A stretch of 64,000 bases of DNA from CAVVJA01 sp963809815 (GCA_963809815.1 CAWELM010000025.1:62001-126000), one strand, 5' to 3'; counted from the stretch's first letter, positions 1 through 8,759 are shown. Translations and numbers: made by a program. The notes: generated from the letters alone by a model not told the origin.

Positions 1-479
1 AATCGGCGAACATCGAGGTTCTCGTGGCCGCTCCCGCACGATCCGAACTCGCGCGCTTCGCGTACTCGGCGGGTCTTGTTGTCTACGACGTTGATGCAGG
101 CGCGGATTCTCTTCCGGTCGCGTCGCGCGGACGAAGAGTGATTCTGATCGACGACGCGGAGATGTTCGTCGACACCGCGGTCGGAGCAGCGTTGACGGAT
201 GTCGTACGCCGGACCGACGCTGACCAAGTCGCTGTGGTCGCGGCACGAACCGACGATCTCGCCGTCTCATATCGCGGACTGCTGTTCGAGGCCCAGCGCC
301 CCCGAACGGGATTGCTTCTTCAGCCAGCCGCGGCCGACGGAGAGGTTTTCGGCGTGCGTCTTAGGCGCTCTCGGACCAGCGTGCTTCCGGGGCGTGGCGT
401 ACTAGTGGGGGATCTGCCACGCCTCACGGGCCTGGCCGTGTCCAGTGGCCTACTACCCGTGCAGGTGGCCACGCCGTGA
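1..479 (+). CDS. FtsK/SpoIIIE (EssC-like) ATPase, C-terminal fragment
   Basis: The reading frame is open from the left window edge (frame beginning at base 3) and ends in TGA, so this is the C-terminal ~158 residues of a larger protein. The segment contains a hydrophobic Walker-B-like strand (VILIDDAEMF) followed by VVAARTDDLAVSYRGL and ARTGLLLQP-type sequence, which I recognise from the last ATPase module of FHA/FtsK-SpoIIIE proteins of Actinobacteria related to EssC/EccC of type VII secretion. Such proteins are membrane-anchored hexameric motors that move DNA or WXG100 substrates. No WXG100 partner is visible in the window, and the N-terminal domains lie outside it, so the substrate cannot be assigned. 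Alternative: another AAA+ ATPase of the same clan. Confidence 0.7.
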   Translation, partial: SANIEVLVAAPARSELARFAYSAGLVVYDVDAGADSLPVASRGRRVILIDDAEMFVDTAVGAALTDVVRRTDADQVAVVAARTDDLAVSYRGLLFEAQRPRTGLLLQPAAADGEVFGVRLRRSRTSVLPGRGVLVGDLPRLTGLAVSSGLLPVQVATP

Positions 480-573
480 TGCGGGACAGGACGACCGAAG
501 AGTTGTGGCGAACGCATACCGCGGCACAGCTCTTACGCGCGGGAACGACCTGGCGCTGGCGCATCCAGGGGGA

Positions 574-2202
574 TCACGCCATATGTGGATAACGATGATC
601 TGTCGGAGGCACGAACGTCTCTTTGATCACTCGCGGCGATACCCAACGCAGGAGGTTCCAGATCGATCCGGCCTTATCATTCGTCCCCGACGCACGAGCG
701 CCGCCGAAGGGCTGCTGGCCTACGACCGCACCGGTTGGCTTGTCATTGACGTAGAGATTTCCGGCGGCAAACCGAAGCGCATGCGACGCCTCGAGGATTG
801 CCGAACGATCGCGGCTGAATATGGAGCCGGTGAGCGCGTAAGGCGTCACCGATTCCAGTTGATCAACGGTTTCTCTCCACGCTTTGTCGTCGAAGACGTG
901 AATGGCCAGAATAGGGCCGAAGTACTCTTGGATGAACGCCTCGTGCGTTGGGTCATTGATCACAGCCACCGTCGGACGCACAAAGTACCCCGTGCTGTCA
1001 TCGGATTTGCCTCCAGCAAGCACGGAGGCCGACGGCTCAGCATGCAACCGATCGATCGCACCGGTCAGCCGATCGAACGCACGCCTATCAATCACCGCCC
1101 CACCGAAGTTGGTGAAATCCATGACATCGCCGTAGGTCAGCGATTCGGCAATCGCAACCAGCTCATCACGCACACCGCCGTCCCACAAGGACTGAGGAAT
1201 ATATGCGCGAGACGCGGCCGAGCATTTCTGTCCCTGATACTCGAAGGCGCCGCGCACCAACGCGGTAACGAGCGAGGCCGGATCGGCCGAAGGGTGAGCG
1301 ATGACAAAGTCCTTGCCACCGGTCTCGCCGACGACCCGCGGATACGAGGCGTAGGAAGATATCGATGCGCCGACAGCCCCCCACAGCAATTGGAAAGTTG
1401 GCGTCGAGCCGGTGAAGTGTATGCCGGCCAATGCATGATGCGGCACGGCGACCTGGCTCACGGCTTGACCGTCGCCTGTCACCATGTTCACAACTCCCGG
1501 AGGCAGCCCTGCCGCTTCCAGCAACCTCATAGTCCAATGGGCGGCCAACTGCTGAGTGGGAGACGGTTTCCACACGACAACATTGCCGAGCAGCGCCGGC
1601 GCCGTCGGCAGATTGCCGCCGATCGCAGTGAAATTGAAGGGCGTGATTGCCAGTACGAAGCCCTCGAGCGGCCGATAGTCCATGCGGTTCCAGGTGAGAC
1701 GCGAACTCTCCGGCTGGTTCTGCAGGATCTGCCGGGCAAAATGCACGTTGAATCGAAGAAAGTCGATCAACTCACACGCAGAATCAATCTCCGCTTGCTG
1801 GACCGATTTCGACTGGCCGAGCATCGTGGCGGCGTTCAATGTGTCCCGCCATGTCGTCGACAACAGATCCGCCGCGCGAAGGAAGATTGCCGCGCGCTCA
1901 TCGAACGGAAGGTCGCGCCATGCGGCGGCCGCGCCCAAGGCGGCATCCACGGCGTCGGCCACGTCGTCCGTCGTCGCCTGAGCGGCGTGACCCAGCACCG
2001 TCGAGTGATTATGCGGAGCAACAACACTAATCCGACCGCCGGCCGCCATACGCTGCTGACCGCCGACCGTCATCGTCAGATCGATGGACTGCCCAGCGAA
2101 CTCCCGAAGTTTGGCCTCAAGCGACATCCGCTCCGGTGCGTCCCGCCGGTACGTGTGAACTGGCTCGTTGGTCGGTACAGGAGGAGCGGTAACGGCATCC
2201 AT
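574..2202 (-). CDS. pruA: L-glutamate gamma-semialdehyde (1-pyrroline-5-carboxylate) dehydrogenase
   Basis: Class 1 P5C dehydrogenase of 542 residues, oxidising L-glutamate 5-semialdehyde to glutamate with NAD+ in proline and arginine catabolism in the cytosol. The aldehyde dehydrogenase signature is complete: ITPFNFTAIGGNLP near residue 186, the general base Glu293 in VVGETGGKD, and the catalytic Cys327 in GQKCSAASR. The frame stays open upstream to 2250, but the ATG at 2202 is preceded by AAAGGTCGCCC, a plausible ribosome binding site, and starts the protein just before the family's conserved N-terminus. No proline dehydrogenase (putB) lies next to it in this window, although it often does. 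The gene converges on the ATPase fragment to its left. Confidence 0.93.
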   Translation of the reverse strand: MDAVTAPPVPTNEPVHTYRRDAPERMSLEAKLREFAGQSIDLTMTVGGQQRMAAGGRISVVAPHNHSTVLGHAAQATTDDVADAVDAALGAAAAWRDLPFDERAAIFLRAADLLSTTWRDTLNAATMLGQSKSVQQAEIDSACELIDFLRFNVHFARQILQNQPESSRLTWNRMDYRPLEGFVLAITPFNFTAIGGNLPTAPALLGNVVVWKPSPTQQLAAHWTMRLLEAAGLPPGVVNMVTGDGQAVSQVAVPHHALAGIHFTGSTPTFQLLWGAVGASISSYASYPRVVGETGGKDFVIAHPSADPASLVTALVRGAFEYQGQKCSAASRAYIPQSLWDGGVRDELVAIAESLTYGDVMDFTNFGGAVIDRRAFDRLTGAIDRLHAEPSASVLAGGKSDDSTGYFVRPTVAVINDPTHEAFIQEYFGPILAIHVFDDKAWRETVDQLESVTPYALTGSIFSRDRSAILEASHALRFAAGNLYVNDKPTGAVVGQQPFGGARASGTNDKAGSIWNLLRWVSPRVIKETFVPPTDHRYPHMA

Positions 2203-2380
2203 GGGCGACCTTTCGCCAAACGCTCCAGGCGGCATTGGGTCGCAACGCACCGCCCGGATCAGAGGGGTGGACCGAGCGGCGGATCCGGTTGCCCGTGCCC
2301 ACGGGGGACATTGACGATCGTGCCACTATCAGTAGCATGCGCCCAGCGCAACCTCGTGCGAGCGCAGCTCTCCTGCCAGC

Positions 2381-2878
2381 TCAGATCATCTCGATCAGGA
2401 TCGGAAGCTCCTGACTGGCGTACCACGACAGCCCGAGACCCTCCGCGTCATCTACGCGGTCTTGCGCATCAGGGTCGCCAAGATCCGCAGCGAGCATGGC
2501 AGCCGCCGCAGCTGCGATGATGCCTTCCGCCTGGGGATCATCAACGTGAGCGGCAGCAATGCGATCGAGCGTCACCGGGATTCCTATCTCGACCACACCA
2601 CGGTCCCGATCGTCGCGAATCGTGACCGAGGAATCGGGAACGTCAGCGGCTAGGACAACTCGGCGACGCGGGACCGCGGGATCGTCATCCAACGCCCGGA
2701 GCGAGCTGCGAGCCGCTTCCATCGTTGCCGCGTACTCCAGCTCCTCGATGTCATCGTCCTGATACCAATCCCGAAGCCCGGGGGTGACCGCAAACGCCGT
2801 GAGCGGACTGCCATGAACAGCGCCGTCGGCGACGAGCTGCCGCAGGCCAGACAGCGTCGACGGCAAGTACACCCTCAC
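2381..2878 (-). CDS. DUF6912 family protein
   Basis: A 165-residue protein beginning MRVYLPSTL and rich in Asp, Glu and Ala. It matches the actinobacterial DUF6912 family as I recall it; the function is unknown. I see no signal peptide, membrane segment or catalytic motif. Its ATG overlaps the TGA of the upstream patatin gene by 4 bp, so the two are probably translationally coupled and form the end of a run with the acyltransferase, suggesting a shared transcript rather than a proven shared role. Confidence 0.75.
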   Translation of the reverse strand: MRVYLPSTLSGLRQLVADGAVHGSPLTAFAVTPGLRDWYQDDDIEELEYAATMEAARSSLRALDDDPAVPRRRVVLAADVPDSSVTIRDDRDRGVVEIGIPVTLDRIAAAHVDDPQAEGIIAAAAAAMLAADLGDPDAQDRVDDAEGLGLSWYASQELPILIEMI

Positions 2879-4068
2879 ACCGGTGGCTGCCAGGAGCGCC
2901 GTGCCGACTGTCCCTTGCTCAGTCCAACCAGCTGTGCCCGAAGCTCGACGGTCGCGGTCTCCATTGCCTTTTCCAGAACGGCAGTCCGTCGTCGGGGATT
3001 CATGAGGTTCGCCCCGATGAGCTCGAGGTCCTCCGGGCCGGGGCTGACGAGCAGAACGTGCTTGCCACTTGCCCGCAGCTGTGCAACGTCGGCGAGGATA
3101 CCCCGGGTTATCGCTCGGCGAATCGACCTTTCTATCCGCGCGACCGGAGATCGGGGTCTGTCGAACTGGATTGACGCCATCGGGGCCAGCACGTAAACCT
3201 CGTCCACAGGCTCATCGACAAGAAGGTCGGCCGAGGCGTTGGAAGCCGCTCCGCCGTCGATGTAGGGGTGCCCGCCAATGCGCATAGGCGGATACCAGGC
3301 CGGAATCGAGCAAGAGGCGACGACGGCGTCAGGGAGCGAAACGTTGGGTGCTCCGGTCGAGCCGGTCTGATCGTGGCCGAACACCACTCGCCGCCCGGAC
3401 CAGTAATCGACAGCGACGATCCACGGGCGAGGGCGGATTGGCCAGCGTCCCGTAAGCCCAGCGCCCTCGGCGATACCCGTCACCATTTCGGCAACGGGCT
3501 GGAGGCTGCCGCGCCCGGTCGGAAGGGCGCCCGTCAAGGTCAGCAGGGTCGGGGACCGACGTGGGTGGCGAACTCCCCCGAGGAGGAGGCGCGGCGATCC
3601 AAAACCAAATCCGGGCCGCGGTGGAAGACCGCGACCGGTCGCGTCGTATTGGAACGCGATCGGTGGGTCGTCTGGTGCTGTAATGCCCTGATGGTGACGA
3701 CGCATCTGATCAACGGACACAGCGCACCCGAGAGCAGCCGCGGCGACCGCGCCAGCGGAGGTGCCCACGACCAGCTGCACATCTCGCGCGTCGAACCCAG
3801 CCTCGACCTGCAGCGCCGAGAGAGCCCCCACAATCCAGGCGAAGCCGAGGACACCGCCACCACCCAACACCAGCGCGCGGCGCGGGCCTGACGATGCACC
3901 GTCCAGGTGGGTCATAGGGCCGGAGCTGAGGGCACTGACTACTTGTTCACCGGCGGTTGCATTCACCAACGTCGGTGAGACCTCAGCGGGCTCCCGGCCG
4001 AAGTCGCAGTCGACCACCTCTTTCCCGGGCAAGTCGCTAGCGTCGGCCGACTCGCCACCTGCCGTCAT
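2875..4068 (-). CDS. Patatin-like phospholipase
   Basis: A 397-residue serine hydrolase of the patatin/RssA family. The oxyanion loop is ALVLGGGGVLGFAW, the nucleophile elbow is GTSAG (VVGTSAGAVAAAA), and the dyad aspartate sits in YIDGGAASN. These Ser/Asp dyad enzymes release fatty acids from phospholipids or neutral lipids. The first ~50 residues are not conserved, so translation could start at an internal ATG (MTHLDG), but the ATG at 4068 has AAGGA upstream and makes a 4-bp ATGA overlap with an open frame that probably is the true end of the acyltransferase gene. With that acyltransferase it may form a storage-lipid synthesis and turnover unit; this is inference from context. Confidence 0.88.
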   Translation of the reverse strand: MTAGGESADASDLPGKEVVDCDFGREPAEVSPTLVNATAGEQVVSALSSGPMTHLDGASSGPRRALVLGGGGVLGFAWIVGALSALQVEAGFDARDVQLVVGTSAGAVAAAALGCAVSVDQMRRHHQGITAPDDPPIAFQYDATGRGLPPRPGFGFGSPRLLLGGVRHPRRSPTLLTLTGALPTGRGSLQPVAEMVTGIAEGAGLTGRWPIRPRPWIVAVDYWSGRRVVFGHDQTGSTGAPNVSLPDAVVASCSIPAWYPPMRIGGHPYIDGGAASNASADLLVDEPVDEVYVLAPMASIQFDRPRSPVARIERSIRRAITRGILADVAQLRASGKHVLLVSPGPEDLELIGANLMNPRRRTAVLEKAMETATVELRAQLVGLSKGQSARRSWQPPV

Positions 4069-6193
4069 GCGTCGTCCTTCGCCGAAAGGTCGGATGCCTT
4101 TGTTGAACCATCCGATGTCGTGTCTGCACTGGCCGCGTGGTCCGATGTCGTGTCTGCGCTGGCCGCGTGGTTCGCCGTCGTGCCTGCACTGGCAACATGG
4201 TCCCCCGCGGAGCCTGCAGTGACAGCGTCGTCGCTCGCGGTGCCTGCACTGGTCGCGCGGTCGGCCGCGGTGTCAGGGTCGTTCGGGCGCTCCGCTGCCG
4301 TGCCCAGGTCGGTCGAGCGGTCCGCCGCGGCTGCGGTGCCCGACGAACCTCCGGTCTGACGATTACCCGATCGCTTGCGCGCTGCGCCTGCGGTTGCCTT
4401 GCCTCGCGACGACCTCGCCGACTGGGCTCCTGCACCATCACCGTGCACCGGCCTGGCGCCGCCGCCCGTACTGGGGGAACGAGACAGCACGACTTTCCCG
4501 CGGGTGGACGCGGTACTTGGCGGAGCGAGCTCGTCTGGCGTAGCCGGCTGACTGCGGCCTCGGACGAAACGTCCAGCGGCGGCGTGCCGGGCTGGGGCGC
4601 CTCATGCTGCGTCGACTCGGTTTCACTGGTGACGCCTGGGCCGGTCGCATCGGCTGACCGACGCATCGATGCGGCAACCCGGTGCGATCCGGGGACGACA
4701 GGAGACACCGACGCGGAGCCGTTCTCGCGGTGCGCGGCCATGGTGTCGCTAGCGGCGAGAAGTTCAGCGAGCGACTCCTCGATCAAGGCCGCGAGCACAT
4801 CGACGTCCGGCATCGCGTCACGGTCGGCGTTCAAGCCGTAGTACACCCCGCCGTTGTAGGACGTCAGGCCGATCGAAACCGCCTGCCCCTCAGCGAGCGG
4901 CACCACGGGGTAGATCTCCAGCAGCCGCGCACCCGCGGCGTACAGGGGATATTGCGGGCCCGGCACGTTGGTGACCACGAGATTGAACAGACGGCGGGTC
5001 AGGCCGTTCGCCGCTCGGGCACCCAAGGCATGAAGAGTGGGCGGGGCGAACCCGGACAGCGCCACAAGCGCGTCGGCTCCGACGGATTGGCCGGACTCCT
5101 TGTGCGCCCGCATGGCATAGCTGATCTGCGCTAGCCGTAGCACCGGATTGGGCTCTCCAACGGGAAGGTCCACAAGCACCGCGGAGATCCGATTGCCGAG
5201 GGCGCCTATCTCGGAATCCGACCGCACGCTGACCGGCACCATCGCTCGCACCGTTGTTGACGGCGTCACCGACTCACCGCGAAAGAGCAACCAGCCGCGC
5301 AGCGCACCGGCCACTGTCGCCAGAACGACGTCGTTGATCGTGGTCCGGGTCCCGGTATCCGACTGCTGGCCCCGCACTCGCTTGTAATCCGACAGCGACG
5401 TTATGGCCGTGCCATAGCGGCGTTGCTGTCCGATCTGGGCGTTCAACGGCGAGTCAGGAGCGGCGCGAATCGCCAGTCGAGCGGCCGACGCCAGTCCCCC
5501 CACAACGCGAAGCACCTGGCCGGTAGTGGCTCGGAAATCGTTAGCGCCAAGCCGGAGCGTGTCGAGCAGAGCACTCGGCCGGTGAACCAGGTGGCAGACG
5601 GCGTCGCTAAGGAGGTTCAGCGAGCTGGGCTCAGGCTCGGGCATCCATAGATCGTCGGGCATCTGACGGGCTTGCCCGGACGCATCGAGAATGACCTGGC
5701 CAATTTCGATGGCGCTCACGCCGTCGACCATCGCGTGGTGGGTCTTGGTGATGATCGCGATCCGGTTGTCGCGGAGTCCCTCGACGAGATAGATCTCCCA
5801 CAGCGGCCGGTGCCGATCGAGCGGGCGTGACTGGATGCGAGCGCAGAACTCCCGCAGCTGCTGGTCCGAGCCTGGCTTAGGTAGCGCCGAGCGTCGGACA
5901 TGAAACGAGATGTCGAACTCTGGATCGTCCACCCATACCGGGTTGGCCAGGTGACCCGGGACAGTTCGGATCTTCTGGCGGTATCGCGGAACGAGCGCGA
6001 TGCGTTGTTCGATCAACTCGACCAAGCGCTCGTAGTCGAAGACGGCGCTCCGACCGTCCGGCTCGCCGCGCAGTTGGTCGGATTCCGGTTGGTCGGGCGG
6101 CTGGAACACCAGGAGACCACCGACATGCATAGGCGTCGTGCGGCCCTCGAGATAGAGGAACGAGACGTCTAGTGAGGACAGTCGGTCGGTCAC
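4037..6193 (-). CDS. Wax ester synthase/diacylglycerol acyltransferase (WS/DGAT), tail frame doubtful
   Basis: Bifunctional WS/DGAT-family O-acyltransferase making triacylglycerol or wax esters at the inner membrane or lipid bodies. The catalytic HHAMVDG motif (HHxxxDG) lies near residue 130 and the family's NDVVLATVAGALRGWL and VTNVPGP blocks follow. The enzymatic domain ends near residue 480; as written, the frame continues another ~230 residues of Arg/Thr/Pro-rich sequence to a TAG at 4037, which looks like out-of-frame translation. A -1 shift near 4545-4562 would join it to the Ala/Ser/Thr/Asp-rich frame ending at 4065, in a 4-bp overlap with the lipase. The GTG at 6193 begins VTDRLSSLDVSFLYLEG, the usual family N-terminus; an upstream TTG at 6223 is also possible. 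Confidence 0.85.
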   Translation of the reverse strand: MTDRLSSLDVSFLYLEGRTTPMHVGGLLVFQPPDQPESDQLRGEPDGRSAVFDYERLVELIEQRIALVPRYRQKIRTVPGHLANPVWVDDPEFDISFHVRRSALPKPGSDQQLREFCARIQSRPLDRHRPLWEIYLVEGLRDNRIAIITKTHHAMVDGVSAIEIGQVILDASGQARQMPDDLWMPEPEPSSLNLLSDAVCHLVHRPSALLDTLRLGANDFRATTGQVLRVVGGLASAARLAIRAAPDSPLNAQIGQQRRYGTAITSLSDYKRVRGQQSDTGTRTTINDVVLATVAGALRGWLLFRGESVTPSTTVRAMVPVSVRSDSEIGALGNRISAVLVDLPVGEPNPVLRLAQISYAMRAHKESGQSVGADALVALSGFAPPTLHALGARAANGLTRRLFNLVVTNVPGPQYPLYAAGARLLEIYPVVPLAEGQAVSIGLTSYNGGVYYGLNADRDAMPDVDVLAALIEESLAELLAASDTMAAHRENGSASVSPVVPGSHRVAASMRRSADATGPGVTSETESTQHEAPQPGTPPLDVSSEAAVSRLRQTSSLRQVPRPPAGKSCCLVPPVRAAAPGRCTVMVQEPSRRGRREARQPQAQRASDRVIVRPEVRRAPQPRRTARPTWARQRSARTTLTPRPTARPVQAPRATTLSLQAPRGTMLPVQARRRTTRPAQTRHRTTRPVQTRHRMVQQRHPTFRRRTTHDGRWRVGRR
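4065..4601 (-). other. Alternative frame: probable true C-terminal tail of the WS/DGAT protein
   Basis: On the minus strand, one frame is open from just below a stop at 4604-4602 to a TGA at 4067-4065, where it makes an ATGA overlap with the patatin start. It reads as an Ala/Ser/Thr/Asp/Gly-rich, probably disordered tail with a basic stretch (RGKATAGAARKRSG) and then decapeptide repeats. This composition is more natural than the Arg/Thr/Pro/Gln-rich product of the frame contiguous with the acyltransferase. Between the two nearly identical 30-bp repeat units (4111-4140 and 4141-4170) the single difference, at 4128/4158, is a synonymous third-position change in this frame but a Val/Ala change in the other. 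A GTG exists at 4490, but I think this is the continuation of the acyltransferase after a one-base deletion rather than a separate gene. Confidence 0.55.
4111..4290. repeat. Degenerate 30-bp tandem repeat (about 6 units)
   Basis: Six consecutive 30-bp units begin at 4111, 4141, 4171, 4201, 4231 and 4261. The first two differ at one base; the rest diverge progressively. The 30-bp period equals ten codons, and in the presumed correct frame encodes decapeptides of the type AASADTTSDH. There are no unique spacers and no palindromic unit, so this is an expanding coding repeat, not a CRISPR. Confidence 0.85.
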
Positions 6194-6337
6194 GCGATCA
6201 GCGCCCGCTACCGACCGGTGCAAGGCGGGTCATAGCTCCCAAGACTACGCAGCCCCCTGCCCCGCAACGGGCTCCACAGTCGGCCGCGTTGCGCATGATC
6301 CGGCCGAGTGCTTAGGAGGTTGACGAACACTTCGCCA

Positions 6338-7648
6338 TCAGTCGCTGCGGAATCGGGCGAACCTTCGGTGCCGACGCACTGGTATTCCGGCGAGAGCGCC
6401 GGCCAGGGTGATGACGGACTGACGCAGTGGGCTCGCTGGCCGAACCTCGCCGAGAGTCTTGCCCGCGACGAGCGCGGCATCGAGTGACGGCTGGTCATTG
6501 GGCAGCAGTGCTGCCGGCCTGCGCCCGGCGAACCGATCCAGCGCAGCGCTCAGCTCGGTCGGAGGATCGCCGGGTACGACCGACCGCCGAACCTTGTTGA
6601 GGACCACCCATACCGGCGCGGCGACCTCCGCGTCGCGCAGCTCGGACAAGCCCCGTACGAGACGTTGGATGCCGATCGGGTCCGCGCTGCCGACCGCAAG
6701 GACCACATCGGCCGCATCGAGCAGGGCGAGCGTCGCGCCGTTTCGCCGTGGAGCCATCGTGTCGAAGCTCAGCTCCTCGTCGGCCTCAAGGCAGAAGCCG
6801 CAGTCGACCACGGTGTAGTCCGCGATGGTGCGGGCGGCTGTCAGCACGGACTCGACCGCGGTCGGCCTTAGTTCAGGCCAACGCTCTGGTCGGGGAATAC
6901 CGGTTAGCACCCGGAAGCTCGGGGTGACGGCCCAGCACAGACCCGCCAGTATCTCGGGATCCAGTCGGCTCGCGGCGGACTGCCGGCAGGCGGCCGCGAA
7001 CCCGGGTGACTCGTCGAGCAGCCCGAGCACCGCAGCGATCACCCCGCCGTACACGTCCGCGTCCACTAGCAGGCTGGACGACCCGAGCCGGGACAATTCG
7101 TCGGCGAGTGTCACCGCGACGGTCGTACGGCCCGGCGCGCCGGTCGGTCCCCACACCGCCACTACCGATCCGCGGGTGGGCGGCGGGTGGTCGGTGCTCG
7201 GTGAGCTACCCGGTGAGCTGGATGCAGGCCTGAGAAGGGGATCACCGTACGCGCGGGCGACACGGGTGCCCGGCGCGGTGGCATCCCGGGCGGACACGGC
7301 ATCGCCGATGACCGTCGCTACCACGGCGGCATCTGCATCATCTGGCACGACGTAGGCGATGCCCAAAGCTCGGACCCGGTCCTCAGCCGCGGAGTCACCG
7401 CGGCGCACGACGGCAACCGGAGCGACTCCGGCGGCGATCAGGCGGTCGACTGCGTCCGCATCAAGGCGACGCAGCGAAGCGGCAACGAGAGCGGCGCGCG
7501 CCTGACCCGACAAGGCGACGGCGAGCAGGTCGACGATGTCAACACAGCGGCGCACGACTGTGACGGGGTGCTCGCCGCGATCGAGATCCACGACGAGCCG
7601 GGCCTCCCATGGTGCACCGTCGGCGGCGCACAGGACCGGCAGCTTCAT
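6338..7648 (-). CDS. CpaE-like MinD/ParA-type ATPase
   Basis: A 436-residue protein with an N-terminal receiver-like or degenerate region (residues 1-125), a low-complexity Ser/Pro linker, and a C-terminal SIMIBI ATPase domain. The deviant Walker A is GPTGAPGRTTVAVTLA (residues ~166-181), followed by the LLVDADVYGG switch and VVDCGF. This organisation is that of CpaE/TadZ, which localises Flp pilus machinery, but no CpaF, TadB/C or pilin genes occur in the window. The start overlaps the stop of the upstream SAF-domain gene by 4 bp. It may act in another septum- or pole-localised process in this organism. Confidence 0.8.
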   Translation of the reverse strand: MKLPVLCAADGAPWEARLVVDLDRGEHPVTVVRRCVDIVDLLAVALSGQARAALVAASLRRLDADAVDRLIAAGVAPVAVVRRGDSAAEDRVRALGIAYVVPDDADAAVVATVIGDAVSARDATAPGTRVARAYGDPLLRPASSSPGSSPSTDHPPPTRGSVVAVWGPTGAPGRTTVAVTLADELSRLGSSSLLVDADVYGGVIAAVLGLLDESPGFAAACRQSAASRLDPEILAGLCWAVTPSFRVLTGIPRPERWPELRPTAVESVLTAARTIADYTVVDCGFCLEADEELSFDTMAPRRNGATLALLDAADVVLAVGSADPIGIQRLVRGLSELRDAEVAAPVWVVLNKVRRSVVPGDPPTELSAALDRFAGRRPAALLPNDQPSLDAALVAGKTLGEVRPASPLRQSVITLAGALAGIPVRRHRRFARFRSD

Positions 7649-8328
7649 GGCTTCTTGGCGCAGCTATCCAGGGGTGGCAGATCATCGTTCGGGTCACTGG
7701 TAGCCGCCGCCCCTGACAGGATGCCCGCGCGGATCACAGCACCGTCCAATGCCAGCGCAGTGATCACCCGCCCCGCGAGCGGCGCTGGCACGCGGATCAC
7801 GACGCCCTGAGTACTACCGCTTGAGAACGCGCCGGCACCGGTTGACTGCACGTCCTGCACGGTTACGTCGGCCAGTACCGCGATCGCCGAGCACGAGCGG
7901 GTTGACACCCAGAGCTGAACCCGTTGACCCCGCTGCACATGGGGCGCACTGGTGGACGCGAGCGGAACCGTGATCGTCGTTGCGGCGTCGGTAGCGGCCA
8001 GGGCCGCCCGCGGAAGCAACTCTCCGGCCGTGACCTGCCGAGTGAGCGATTGGCCCAGCACGGCCGTGTGTACTGGCAGGTACGCGTCGGCGCCCGCTGG
8101 CAGCCGTACGTGCACCTCGGATAGGTCGGCGGCGCTCAGTACCGTTCCGGGAGCAAGATCACGCGAAGCCGCCCACACGCTGTCCGAGGCGTTCGCACTG
8201 CTGATCACTCGGGCGCCAAGGAGTACCGAGGCGAGGACCAGAACGACGCCGGCCACCAGCCGGAGGTCGAGCCACTTGGGCGCTCGGACGCGACGTGGCG
8301 TCGGGGAGGTAACAACCACGGCAGACAT
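7645..8328 (-). CDS. SAF-domain protein, CpaB/RcpC-like
   Basis: A 227-residue membrane-anchored protein: a short basic N-terminus, one transmembrane segment (LVAGVVLVLASVLLGARVI, residues ~26-44), then a SAF domain (AASRDLAPGTVLSAADLSEVHV) and a Flp-pilus CpaB/RcpC-like beta domain ending ASDPNDDLPPLDSCAKKP. The C-terminal Cys pairs plausibly with CSAI in the middle of the domain. The ATG at 8328 is chosen because the extension upstream is Cys/Arg-rich and not family-like. It overlaps the CpaE-like gene by ATGA. In pilus systems CpaB is a periplasmic assembly factor; without pilus genes here its role is uncertain. Confidence 0.8.
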   Translation of the reverse strand: MSAVVVTSPTPRRVRAPKWLDLRLVAGVVLVLASVLLGARVISSANASDSVWAASRDLAPGTVLSAADLSEVHVRLPAGADAYLPVHTAVLGQSLTRQVTAGELLPRAALAATDAATTITVPLASTSAPHVQRGQRVQLWVSTRSCSAIAVLADVTVQDVQSTGAGAFSSGSTQGVVIRVPAPLAGRVITALALDGAVIRAGILSGAAATSDPNDDLPPLDSCAKKP

Positions 8329-8458
8329 CGTGCATGACTCGCAGCGATTAGACGAATCCGGTGGGTTGCAATGTGGACAGCTGAGCAAGCACGGCCCCCG
8401 GCTGAGACACTGTCTGAGTGAGCCGGACGCGCCACGCGAACCCAGTAGACGGTGGGGC

Positions 8459-8716
8459 ATGGGCACGGAACGCTTCTTGACCTTGGCCGACGTGGCGGAC
8501 GTACTGAATATCTCCGCGTCACAGGCTTACGCGCTCGTCCGCAACCGGGAACTCGAGGCCATCAAGATCGGCGGCCGCGGTCAGTGGCGAGTGGAACGGG
8601 CGAAGCTTGAGGCCTATATCGACCAGATGTACGACCAGACCCGGCAATTCATCGACGAGCACCCCTTCGCCGAGTCTGACGAGGACGCGCCGGACGGCGT
8701 GGCCCGGACTGAGTAA
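8459..8716 (+). CDS. Excisionase-family (MerR-like winged HTH) DNA-binding protein
   Basis: An 85-residue protein whose residues 5-55 form an excisionase/AlpA-type helix-turn-helix: LTLADVADVLNISASQAYALVRNRELEAIKIGG with the wing GQWRVERAKLEAYI. An acidic C-terminal tail follows. Similar small proteins are common beside CpaB/SAF genes in Actinobacteria. The ATG at 8459 has GGTGGGG just upstream, and the longer upstream frame has no family features. It is divergent from the SAF gene with 130 bp between them, so it may regulate that operon; this is inference. Confidence 0.82.
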   Translation: MGTERFLTLADVADVLNISASQAYALVRNRELEAIKIGGRGQWRVERAKLEAYIDQMYDQTRQFIDEHPFAESDEDAPDGVARTE

Positions 8717-8759
8717 GCACGCGCGTCGACAGTGATCTCAGCCGCGAAACCCGCCTCCG

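Noticed and set aside
445..2520. A 691-codon open frame on the plus strand opposite the P5C dehydrogenase gene.
   Set aside because: Its product is Arg-rich with no family features; the minus strand encodes a complete ALDH. Long antisense frames are usual in high-GC DNA.
4111..4290. Thirty-base repeats considered as a CRISPR array.
   Set aside because: No spacers; the period is a multiple of three and the sequence lies in a coding frame.
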